Part shown: positions 1 through 5,492 of the stretch, piece after piece
How positions within the stretch are numbered: position 1 is the first letter of the stretch
How the letters are laid out: the number at the start of each line of letters is the position of its first letter
Source: Anaerolineales bacterium
GTDB lineage: Bacteria > Chloroflexota > Anaerolineae > Anaerolineales > E44-bin32
Assembly: GCA_030606845.1 (NCBI GenBank)
Contig: JAUWFP010000162.1
Location: 1 to 5,492, forward strand
Reading direction: 5' to 3'
Length of the DNA stretch: 5,492 nucleotides
Notes under the pieces: generated by a model
What the model was told of the DNA's origin: nothing
Databases searched by the model: none
Seen by the model: only the letters and a program-made list of their open reading frames with translations
Translations under genes and position numbers: made by a program

Positions 1-1236
1 CACATTGACGCCGCTTCTTTATTTTCTCGGGGTGTAGCCATCAGACAACTGCCGCCCATCCTGCTTGTTGCCTTTTTACTTCTTTCTCCGTTGGAACCAG
101 TTTCAGCCCAAGCGGACGAGATTCACGTCACTACCCACACCGAGTACAAGTATGGTTCAACCATCAACTTCAGCGCGCAAATTCAAGCTGTAAGCGAAGT
201 TATTCGTGCGGCCGTGTTCATCCGCGTGGGCTCATCAGAATTTACAAACGTTGCCATTGCTGTCCTTTCAGATGGCTCTACGATCTCGGCGGAAGTAATC
301 GAAGAAGTTCAGGCGCTCGGGGTCGAACCATTTTCCACAATCACTTACTGGTGGCAGATAGACTTCGCAAATGGTGATACCTATCTCACGGATCCCGCAT
401 CCTTTTTATACGACGATAACCGTTTCAATTGGCATTCCCTGGGCAAATCCAACATCACCGTCCATTGGATAGAAGGCGATATAACGCGTGGTCAGGATAT
501 ACTCAACCTGGCAAATGATTCCATTTTGCAAATTCAGCGCGATCTCGCATTGCCAGCCCTGGATCATGTGTCCATCTACATCTACCCCACTGTGGGCCAG
601 CTTCAATCAAGCATACGCATGGGTGGTGCGACATGGGTCGGTGGGCATGCCCAACCAGAATTGAGAACCATTCTCTTGGCCGCGCCAACCGGGGTTGAGG
701 GTCAAATCTCTTTGGAACGCGATCTCCCCCACGAGCTTGTTCACATCCTGCTTTACGAACGTATGGGCGATCAATATCACAACCTTCCCACCTGGCTCAA
801 CGAAGGACTGGCAACGCTCCAAGAAGGCGTGCCGAATCCTGCATACATCTTCGAGTTGGATCGCGCCGCCCGCGAGAATGCATTAATTTCAATGCACTCC
901 CTTTGTGCATCTTTCCCGATTTCCGAAGAGGATGCCTTGCTGGCATACGCTCAGAGCGCATCCTTCACACAATATTTGCTTGACATTTATGGTATTGGCG
1001 GTGTGGCCCTGCTTCTAGATGCTTATCAGGAAGGAACAAGCTGCGAAGGCGGTGTTCAACGAGTGTATCAACGTCCCATCTCTCAATTAGAAAACGAGTG
1101 GAGATGGACGACACTCTCAAATCCCAATCTGCTCGTTTTCGCCCAACCGCTTCTACCTTGGCTTCTGCTCGGCTTGTCCGTTCTCGTTGTATTCGTTATC
1201 ATTTTTCTACTTAGCCGCCGGCAACACAAGGGATAG
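1..1236 (+). CDS. Secreted, membrane-anchored peptidase MA-like (gluzincin) metallopeptidase, 5' end unresolved
   Basis: The product is probably an extracytoplasmic zinc metallopeptidase held by a C-terminal membrane helix. Numbering from the TTG at 91, HELVH lies at residues 214-218, followed 19 residues later by E238 in WLNEGLA. This HExxH...E arrangement is that of gluzincins and of the peptidase-MA-like family, giving zinc ligands H214, H218 and E238 with E215 as the general base. Roughly the first 110 residues are beta-rich without a domain I can name. Residues about 354-374 form one hydrophobic helix followed by RRQHKG, an inside-facing anchor. The frame is open to base 1. The TTG at 91 is the only ordinary start in the window, but it would discard an obvious signal peptide (IRQLPPILLVAFLLL, then a VSAQA-type cleavage site), so it is rejected. 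The true start is either off the window or a rare codon such as ATC at 40. The substrate is unknown. The exonuclease-like gene follows after 7 bp. Confidence 0.8.
   Translation, partial: HIDAASLFSRGVAIRQLPPILLVAFLLLSPLEPVSAQADEIHVTTHTEYKYGSTINFSAQIQAVSEVIRAAVFIRVGSSEFTNVAIAVLSDGSTISAEVIEEVQALGVEPFSTITYWWQIDFANGDTYLTDPASFLYDDNRFNWHSLGKSNITVHWIEGDITRGQDILNLANDSILQIQRDLALPALDHVSIYIYPTVGQLQSSIRMGGATWVGGHAQPELRTILLAAPTGVEGQISLERDLPHELVHILLYERMGDQYHNLPTWLNEGLATLQEGVPNPAYIFELDRAARENALISMHSLCASFPISEEDALLAYAQSASFTQYLLDIYGIGGVALLLDAYQEGTSCEGGVQRVYQRPISQLENEWRWTTLSNPNLLVFAQPLLPWLLLGLSVLVVFVIIFLLSRRQHKG
2..37 (+). CDS. Possible 3' tail of an upstream gene
   Basis: A second plus-strand frame is open from base 2 and ends at TAG (35-37), encoding TLTPLLYFLGV. 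If it is real, it is the C-terminus of a gene lying mostly to the left of the window. Its stop would sit two bases before the ATC codon discussed as a candidate start of the metallopeptidase. Eleven codons are far too few to identify a family or to prove coding. The entry is made only because its position bears on where the next gene starts. Confidence 0.2.
   Translation, partial: TLTPLLYFLGV
1228..1233 (+). promoter_or_regulatory. Ribosome binding site for the exonuclease-like gene
   Basis: AAGGGA lies 10 bases before the ATG at 1244, inside the last codons of the metallopeptidase gene. It is a moderate Shine-Dalgarno match. It supports ATG 1244 over the upstream in-frame ATG at 1187, which would overlap the previous gene by 50 bases. 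Confidence 0.5.
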
Positions 1237-1243
1237 AAATACT

Positions 1244-1789
1244 ATGAACTCAATTAAAACACTCGTATTCGATCTTGAGACTAAGCGGCTTGCAGATGAG
1301 GTCGGCGGTTGGGACCACATCGATAAGATGGGCCTCTCTGCTGGCGTTACCTATCACGTCGAAGAGGACGGCTGGTCCTTATTCAAAGAGGACGATGCTG
1401 GAGCGCTCCTTGACGAACTTGCTTCCGCATCCAAAGTCGTCGGTTTCAACCTCATCCGCTTTGACTACACAGTTCTTAGACCCTATGGGCTTTCTATCGA
1501 TCGCTCCTTGGTAGAGAAGACCACAGACATGCTTGCAGACATCTCGCTTACACTTGGATTTAGGATTGGCCTGGATCACCTCGCAGAAGCAACTCTGGGT
1601 GAGAGCAAGTCCGCAGACGGCCTTGCCGCGGTTGAATGGTACAAGAAAGGCGAGATTGACAAGGTTTTGGCGTATTGCAAACAGGATGTTTGGGTTACGT
1701 ACCGTCTGTGGGGATATGGTCGCGACCACGGCCACATTTTCCGGCGTGATCGAAGTGGCACTAAAAAGAAGATTCCAGTGTCTTGGTAA
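1244..1789 (+). CDS. DEDDy-type 3'-5' exonuclease-like (RNase H-fold) protein
   Basis: This 181-residue protein is predicted to be a metal-dependent 3'-5' exonuclease of the RNase H fold, acting on DNA or RNA in the cytoplasm. All motifs of the DEDDy class are visible: FDLET with D10 and E12 (Exo I), N69-x3-F-D74 (Exo II) and Y144-C-K-Q-D148 (Exo III, Yx3D). The protein is essentially one such domain plus a short basic tail (RRDRSGTKKKIP, ending VSW). It resembles the stand-alone polymerase-B-exonuclease-related or helicase-associated RNase H-like proteins seen in Chloroflexota, a family placement from memory. ATG 1244 was chosen because FDLET then begins at residue 9, as usual for the family, and because AAGGGA precedes it. 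It starts 7 bp after the metallopeptidase stop, so the two are probably co-transcribed, although a functional link is not evident. The substrate (DNA or RNA) cannot be told from the sequence. Confidence 0.8.
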   Translation: MNSIKTLVFDLETKRLADEVGGWDHIDKMGLSAGVTYHVEEDGWSLFKEDDAGALLDELASASKVVGFNLIRFDYTVLRPYGLSIDRSLVEKTTDMLADISLTLGFRIGLDHLAEATLGESKSADGLAAVEWYKKGEIDKVLAYCKQDVWVTYRLWGYGRDHGHIFRRDRSGTKKKIPVSW

Positions 1790-1806
1790 AAACCTTCCAG
1801 GGCGTC

Positions 1807-3432
1807 TTAGATTGACCTTTTACCGATCAGCTCCGCGAAATCGCTCCCGTCTGAAGTTTCTGAACGCCACACAATCGCATCATGTCCTTGCTCAGCAGAC
1901 AAAGTGTATGCAAATGCTGCAACAATGCCAGGCTGGGATCGAACCATCCGGTAGAACTCTAAATATTGGCGAGCCTTTGTACTTTCCGCTACGCCTTGGA
2001 TGGGGTTACAGAACTCAGTAATTATGAGTAGCTTCTCCGGGAATTTGTCTCGATATACCTCGAATACACGCCCCTTATTGCGAGCTCTTAGAGAGGCCTG
2101 ATCCGTCCAATAGCAGTTCACCCCTACCCAATCAGCATTCTGAACCGCGCTCACCGCCTCATTAAGAAATTGAGCATCATTGGCTCTCCACCCTGGGAGA
2201 AGTTCACCTTGAGATAAACCGGGGAAGCCGACCTTGGCATCTGGGAAACGAGTCTTAATCATCTGGGTTACTTTTATAAACCACTGCGAGAACTCCAACC
2301 CATCTCGCCAGGACCGCCGCCACCCTGAGTTTTGGACGTTCGGATTACTGTGGATTTCAAAGTATCTGATCCCTGATCGATACAGACGCCCAAAATTATT
2401 TTCAATCGATGCGAAAAATCTTTCAGCGGAGATTGCCTCGCCAGAAAAGTCTCCCATCACACGCACAACGATGAGCATCGCCGGATTCAACCCTCGGATT
2501 CGTTCGATCGTATCGAGACTTTCGTCAAGCTCCAGCTTGACAGCTTCTAACTTCGCCAATCTTATTAGGTTGAGATCTTCGTCTTGCAATGGCTCCCCCA
2601 CCCTTGCGTGTGCACCGAGAAGGCATTTTTCATGATTAAGGCGTGAGACATCGAATGATTTCTTCGCTGCCGGCCAAATGAGAAACGGCGTTGGGTCGAT
2701 AATGTCTTTTGGGTAATTCGTCTCCCCGCGGTCTGTCGCGCCATCTCTTTTCAACGTTAAGTGCAGATGCGAACCAGTAGATGCACCAGTAGAGTTCGCT
2801 CTCCCAAGCAGCTCGCCAGCCTTCAATTCCTGTCCCACCCGCACCAATGGCCGCGCAAGATGCCCGTATACGGTTTTGTATCCATCCTTGTGTCGTACAC
2901 GAACATGTTTCCCATAGGCGTGCACCCTTGGGTCGGGGTTATTATGAACCCGATAAACGACACCATCTGCGCAGCAATAGACGTTGGTGTTATTCAAAGC
3001 TCGGATATCTACACCCTCATGTCCTGGCATGCCATAACGGCTGTATATCTGTGGATTTGCCCCATATTCTTGAGTAATAAACGTGTAATCGGTGGGCCAA
3101 AGCAAGTAGAAAGATTTGCGTTTTTGCCCGTAACGATCTTCCTCGGCGATTCGCAGTGCGAATTCCTCCTGCAACCCTTTCGCAGTGTCCGTGGAAATCG
3201 GGTCAAGGCGAACACCAGGGTGCTGCGAATAAAACCATTCTTCAAGTTGACTGTATTCAGGATATCCGCCCGGCACAACGGGGAAAGTTATCACCTGGGC
3301 AGGCGCCATGTATTGCGCTGCAGTTTGTGGATCCTGAGTCATGTTAGGTCCATACTGCAGAACATATTCAGAACATGAGCGAACCCATGTCCAGTAATTC
3401 TCACGCGGGAGCAAGATCACTTGGTGTTCCAT
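1807..3432 (-). CDS. M23 family peptidase fused to a GH-A-like TIM-barrel domain
   Basis: This 541-residue protein has three parts. Residues 1-110 form a conserved-looking N-terminal region (VILLPRENYWTW at 5-16) of unknown role. Residues about 112-250 are an M23 (LytM/lysostaphin-like) zinc peptidase domain with every key residue: H138 and D142 in HEGVD, H191 in YGH, and H222 and H224 in HLH. M23 enzymes cut peptide cross-links in peptidoglycan. Residues about 258-540 look like a clan GH-A (beta/alpha)8 barrel. E473 in IITEFCN fits the nucleophile at the end of strand 7. The expected NEPN acid/base site in strand 4 reads H361-S-N-P-N365, so the acid/base glutamate appears to be replaced by N363. 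The barrel may therefore bind rather than cleave glycans. No signal peptide or TM segment is visible. The gene starts 2 bp after the radC stop (TGA-CT-ATG), has no strong ribosome site, and is probably translationally coupled. The M23 call is firm; the barrel's function is inferred. Confidence 0.85.
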   Translation of the reverse strand: MEHQVILLPRENYWTWVRSCSEYVLQYGPNMTQDPQTAAQYMAPAQVITFPVVPGGYPEYSQLEEWFYSQHPGVRLDPISTDTAKGLQEEFALRIAEEDRYGQKRKSFYLLWPTDYTFITQEYGANPQIYSRYGMPGHEGVDIRALNNTNVYCCADGVVYRVHNNPDPRVHAYGKHVRVRHKDGYKTVYGHLARPLVRVGQELKAGELLGRANSTGASTGSHLHLTLKRDGATDRGETNYPKDIIDPTPFLIWPAAKKSFDVSRLNHEKCLLGAHARVGEPLQDEDLNLIRLAKLEAVKLELDESLDTIERIRGLNPAMLIVVRVMGDFSGEAISAERFFASIENNFGRLYRSGIRYFEIHSNPNVQNSGWRRSWRDGLEFSQWFIKVTQMIKTRFPDAKVGFPGLSQGELLPGWRANDAQFLNEAVSAVQNADWVGVNCYWTDQASLRARNKGRVFEVYRDKFPEKLLIITEFCNPIQGVAESTKARQYLEFYRMVRSQPGIVAAFAYTLSAEQGHDAIVWRSETSDGSDFAELIGKRSI

Positions 3433-3434
3433 AG

Positions 3435-4139
3435 TCAGTTATTAAACCCCATGCCTTTTGATTTCATCGAAACGTAGCGGTTTTTTTCGATTACGAGATG
3501 ATCAAGCACCTCAATATCGAGAAGTTTTCCAGCATCCACAATTGCCCGGGTTACAGCTACATCTTCAGGACTGGGTGTTGGGTCACCACTCGGATGATTA
3601 TGTGCAACAATTATTGCAGCTGCATTGCGCCGCACTGCTTCCCGAAAGACCTCACCAACTCTTATGACAGAGCTGTTGAGCGATCCTCTGTATACATCTA
3701 CAATCTTAATGACTTGATTACGTGTGTCTAATAGCAGTACGCGTAAGTGCTCCTGCTCTAAAGCGCCCATTTCATAGAGGACGAGATTGGCTGCGTCCTG
3801 CGGTGACTGGATACGCGGCTTCTCCTCTTGGTTCACCGTCGTAAATCTACGCCCTAACTCAACTGCTGCTTGTATTTGCGTGGCCTTTGCGAACCCGATT
3901 CCTCGCTTATTCTCAAGTTCAGGAAGCGAGATGCGATGTAATCCGGCAAGGCCTCCGACTTCCATCAACAGTGTCTGCGCTAACTGAACAGCGTTCATCC
4001 CTTTGATCCCGGTTCTGAGCATGATGGCCAGTAACTCTGCATTGGATAGCGCCCCCGGACCTAAAGCAGCGAGCCGTTCACGTGGGCGATCGCCAGAGTC
4101 AAGATCCATAATCCGGTAACCCAACTGTTTGTCCCCCAT
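3435..4139 (-). CDS. radC: RadC family protein (JAB/MPN, JAMM motif)
   Basis: This is a 234-residue RadC/UPF0758 protein. The N-terminal part (YRIMDLDSGDRPRERL at 8-23, then LSNAELLAIMLRTG) and a helix-hairpin-helix-like stretch around NKRGIGFAKA (77-86) match the RadC N-domain. The C-terminal JAB domain carries the complete JAMM motif: H180-N-H182-x7-S190-x2-D193, with E163 in RVGEVFR as the upstream glutamate. JAMM proteins are zinc enzymes, but no reaction is established for RadC. The old DNA-repair assignment in E. coli was traced to recG, so the symbol says little about function. ATG 4139 is preferred over the in-frame start at 4241. It places YRIxDL at the usual distance from the N-terminus and has a GGGGGTG ribosome site four bases upstream, and a strong promoter lies inside the longer version. 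The gene shares its transcript with the M23 fusion gene that follows after 2 bp. Confidence 0.93.
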   Translation of the reverse strand: MGDKQLGYRIMDLDSGDRPRERLAALGPGALSNAELLAIMLRTGIKGMNAVQLAQTLLMEVGGLAGLHRISLPELENKRGIGFAKATQIQAAVELGRRFTTVNQEEKPRIQSPQDAANLVLYEMGALEQEHLRVLLLDTRNQVIKIVDVYRGSLNSSVIRVGEVFREAVRRNAAAIIVAHNHPSGDPTPSPEDVAVTRAIVDAGKLLDIEVLDHLVIEKNRYVSMKSKGMGFNN

Positions 4140-4143
4140 ATCA

Positions 4144-4150
4144 CACCCCC
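4144..4150 (-). promoter_or_regulatory. Ribosome binding site of radC
   Basis: Read on the minus strand, GGGGGTG precedes the ATG at 4139 by four bases and matches most of the AGGAGGTG consensus. It decides the radC start in favour of 4139. Confidence 0.6.
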
Positions 4151-4187
4151 ATTCAGTGCAAATTGCGTGCCGAAGCCAATGACTGCG

Positions 4188-4216
4188 ACTATACTTAAGT
4201 GGAATCTCGGTGTCAA
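4188..4216 (-). promoter_or_regulatory. Sigma-70-type promoter of the radC-M23 operon
   Basis: On the minus strand, a perfect -35 hexamer TTGACA (4216-4211) is followed by a 17-base spacer and TATAGT (4193-4188), a five-of-six match to TATAAT. Transcription would begin near 4181, leaving a leader of about 40 bases before the radC ATG. Spacing and position are as expected for a housekeeping promoter. It is the only good candidate for transcription of the two minus-strand genes. Activity is inferred from the motif alone. Confidence 0.7.
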
Positions 4217-4253
4217 AGTGGCCCAGAATTTGCATCGCCATGAGTAGACTGCA

Positions 4254-4262
4254 TGCTATAAT
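4254..4262 (+). promoter_or_regulatory. Extended -10 promoter of the zinc-ribbon gene
   Basis: TGCTATAAT combines an exact -10 hexamer (TATAAT, 4257-4262) with the extended TGn element. No convincing -35 hexamer lies 16-18 bases upstream, which is usual for extended -10 promoters. The start of transcription would be near 4269, giving a leader of only about 14 bases, just enough for the AGGAG site at 4273-4277. The promoter fires away from the radC promoter, and the two -10 elements are about 64 bp apart. Confidence 0.55.
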
Positions 4263-4272
4263 GCCGCTCGTC

Positions 4273-4277
4273 AGGAG
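4273..4277 (+). promoter_or_regulatory. Ribosome binding site of the zinc-ribbon gene
   Basis: AGGAG sits five bases before ATG 4283. It settles the start at 4283 rather than the in-frame GTG at 4277, whose first base is the last base of the Shine-Dalgarno itself. Confidence 0.75.
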
Positions 4278-4282
4278 TGACC

Positions 4283-4774
4283 ATGCTGGACATTTTCGGA
4301 ATCGCCTCTTTAGGAAAATTCTTTACATATATCACGGCCTTTTTCGGTGCCTTCTTGGCTGCTTTGTGGCTGAGCCTGATTTTTTGGACGCTCAGAGATA
4401 TCCGCTCCAGGTCCCACGATAAACTTGTACACATTCTCACGGTTATCCTGGTAGCCATCTTGAATCTACCTGGACTTATCATTTACCTCATAATTCGTCC
4501 ATCCCTTACGCTCACTGAGGAGTACCAGCAGACGCTAGAAGAAGAGGCGCTCCTTTCGCAAGTTGAGGAGCGTTTGTTATGTCCAGGATGTGGAAGTCAT
4601 ACGGATAAGGATTGGCAGGTCTGTGCTCATTGCCACACTCGACTCCGAAAGGTATGCCTTCAGTGCGGCCAGCTCCTACAGCTCCCCTGGCAGATTTGTC
4701 CACACTGCGTAACGCCTGTACCAGGGGCTCCATCCGAAGCTCAACCAGCAGATATTCCACCAATTACAGGCTAA
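4283..4774 (+). CDS. Two-TM membrane protein with C-terminal double zinc ribbon
   Basis: This 163-residue protein has two hydrophobic segments, about 11-36 and 48-71, joined by a basic loop (RDIRSRSHDK). A short acidic linker rich in Glu (79-97) leads to two zinc ribbons. Ribbon 1 uses C100, C103, C114 and C117; ribbon 2 uses C125, C128, C139 and C142. Both have the identical pattern CxxC-x10-CxxC and a WQ(V/I)C(A/P)HC second knuckle, so the second looks like a tandem copy of the first. This is the DZANK/zinc-ribbon type of domain. The loop charge places both termini outside or both inside without deciding firmly, although the positive-inside rule would put the loop in the cytoplasm. A Pro-rich tail follows (PVPGAPSEAQPADIPP). 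The function is unknown; a role as a small membrane adaptor or regulator is possible. It has its own promoter and faces enolase across a terminator. Confidence 0.8.
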   Translation: MLDIFGIASLGKFFTYITAFFGAFLAALWLSLIFWTLRDIRSRSHDKLVHILTVILVAILNLPGLIIYLIIRPSLTLTEEYQQTLEEEALLSQVEERLLCPGCGSHTDKDWQVCAHCHTRLRKVCLQCGQLLQLPWQICPHCVTPVPGAPSEAQPADIPPITG

Positions 4775-4802
4775 CACTAGAACCTGTACATCTCGTATAT
4801 AA

Positions 4803-4835
4803 AAGAAACTGGCGAATAGAACTCGCCAGTTTCTT
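4803..4835. terminator. Bidirectional intrinsic terminator between the zinc-ribbon gene and enolase
   Basis: A perfect 13-bp inverted repeat (AAGAAACTGGCGA at 4803-4815 and its complement at 4823-4835) encloses a 7-base loop. On the minus strand the stem runs into TTTTATATA, a reasonable U-tract for stopping enolase transcription about 30 bases after its stop. On the plus strand the stem ends in TTTCTTCTTAATT, a broken U-tract about 29 bases after the zinc-ribbon gene stop. Its midway position between two convergent genes fits a shared terminator, stronger in the enolase direction. Confidence 0.8.
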
Positions 4836-4864
4836 CTTAATTAAGTGTCCGTAATAAAGTTGCG

Positions 4865-5492
4865 CTACTTTTTTCTCGCAACTCCTAAGCAAGACCATCC
4901 TGCATACTGAGCAGTGTCTCCGAGCTCGTCCTCTATGCGAAGAAGCTGGTTGTACTTCGCAACGCGATCGGATCGAGCAGGAGCTCCCGTCTTTATTTGT
5001 CCCATGTGAATGGCGACGGAGAGGTCAGCAATTGTGGCATCTTCAGTTTCTCCGGAGCGGTGTGATGTCACGGCTCGCCAGCCTGCCTCCCGGCAAACCT
5101 GAACGGCTTCGAGCGTTTCTGTCAGTGTGCCAATTTGGTTTACTTTTACTAACAGCGAATTGCAGGCCTTTAATTCAACGCCTTTTCTTACACGCTCGGG
5201 ATTCGTTACAAGCAAATCGTCACCAACGATTTGGATTTTATCTCCCATCTTCGCGGTCATTAATTGCCAGCTATCCCAGTCATCTTGTGCAAGTCCGTCT
5301 TCAATGGATACGATTGGATATTGCCTAACCCATGATTCCCAGAACTCGACCATTTCCTCACCGCTAAGCTCCTTCCCCTCACTGCGCAGCTGGTATACAC
5401 CTCGATCAATATCGTAAAACTCGGATGCTGCTGGATCGAGCGCAATCGATACCTGTTCTCCAGTTTTATAACCGGCTTTTTCAATGGCCACC
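4865..5492 (-). CDS. eno: Enolase, C-terminal half (gene cut by window edge)
   Basis: Enolase (2-phosphoglycerate hydro-lyase) interconverts 2-phosphoglycerate and phosphoenolpyruvate in glycolysis and gluconeogenesis, in the cytoplasm. The 209 codons present cover the C-terminal barrel. Numbering from the GTG codon at 5491, the magnesium ligands are D19 (IALDPAASEFY), E64 (SIEDG) and the GDD at 90-92. The catalytic lysine is K116 (LLVKVNQIGT). The signature SHRSGETED spans 143-151, K167 lies in IKTGAP, and RSDRVAKYNQL follows. All are intact. Comparison with E. coli enolase, where the first ligand is D246, indicates that about 225 N-terminal residues lie beyond the right edge. The GTG at 5491 is therefore an internal valine codon, not a start. 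The gene ends in a 13-bp terminator hairpin shared with the convergent zinc-ribbon gene. Confidence 0.97.
   Translation of the reverse strand, partial: VAIEKAGYKTGEQVSIALDPAASEFYDIDRGVYQLRSEGKELSGEEMVEFWESWVRQYPIVSIEDGLAQDDWDSWQLMTAKMGDKIQIVGDDLLVTNPERVRKGVELKACNSLLVKVNQIGTLTETLEAVQVCREAGWRAVTSHRSGETEDATIADLSVAIHMGQIKTGAPARSDRVAKYNQLLRIEDELGDTAQYAGWSCLGVARKK

Noticed and set aside
1379..1735. Minus-strand open frame of about 118 codons opposite the exonuclease-like gene
   Set aside because: It is antisense to the DEDD motifs, with no ribosome site or recognisable domain.
1785..1824. Inverted repeat GGTAAAA ... TTTTACC between the convergent exonuclease-like and M23 genes, considered as a terminator
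   Set aside because: The arms are only 7 bp and AT-rich, the loop is 26 bases, and no U-tract follows, so it may well be chance. No clear terminator is visible in this 17-bp junction.
1533..2021. Plus-strand open frame spanning the end of the exonuclease-like gene and the end of the M23 gene
   Set aside because: It overlaps two well-supported genes in other frames, and its translation is low in family-like features. It is a shadow frame.
2761..3378. Plus-strand open frame of about 205 codons opposite the M23 gene
   Set aside because: It lies wholly antisense to a gene with complete catalytic motifs. Its translation has no recognisable domain, and it has no promoter or ribosome site worth noting.
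4231..4264. Repeated TGCAT (4231-4235 and 4250-4254) and a GCAT...ATGC inverted pair around the -10 element, considered as an operator
   Set aside because: Elements of 4-5 bases recur by chance in a stretch of this size, and no longer symmetric site could be found.
4836..4845. Palindrome CTTAATTAAG just right of the terminator hairpin
   Set aside because: It is a short AT-rich palindrome without further context, probably part of the terminator's AT-rich flank.
1..5492. Mobile element, CRISPR array, toxin-antitoxin or defence system
   Set aside because: No transposase, integrase, repeat array, terminal inverted repeats, target duplications or defence-family motifs were seen. RadC occurs near some mobile elements, but here it sits beside enolase with chromosomal-type neighbours.

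Overview
The window reads as chromosomal DNA from an uncultured bacterium, most likely a member of the Chloroflexota (Anaerolineae-like). That placement is inferred from remembered family resemblance: a membrane-anchored peptidase-MA-like protein, a small DEDDy exonuclease-like protein, an M23 peptidase fused to a TIM-barrel domain, and a two-TM protein with a double zinc ribbon. No search was run. Coding density is very high, and there is no sign of a mobile element, CRISPR array, tRNA or rRNA.

Layout. From the left edge to 1236 (+) runs a secreted, C-terminally anchored gluzincin-type metallopeptidase whose first codons are off the window or use an unusual start. Seven bases later, 1244-1789 (+) encodes a DEDDy-type 3'-5' exonuclease-like protein. 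These two look like one transcription unit. They converge, with a 17-bp gap, on a minus-strand pair: RadC (JAMM protein, 3435-4139) followed after 2 bp by an M23 peptidase/TIM-barrel fusion (1807-3432). The 4140-4282 gap is a divergent promoter region. It holds a near-consensus sigma-70-type promoter for radC and an extended -10 promoter for a plus-strand gene (4283-4774) encoding a two-TM, double-zinc-ribbon protein. That gene converges on enolase (minus strand, cut by the right edge). A perfect 13-bp hairpin between them probably terminates both transcripts.

How the genes relate. Enolase is central glycolysis, and RadC and the exonuclease are nucleic-acid-associated or cryptic housekeeping genes. 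The most unusual gene is the M23/TIM-barrel fusion. Its peptidase centre is complete, but the position expected to hold the glycosidase acid/base glutamate reads Ser-Asn, and no signal peptide is visible. I see no evidence of a coherent new defence or mobile system. The best leads are this fusion protein, its tight coupling to radC, and the unclear start of the first gene.
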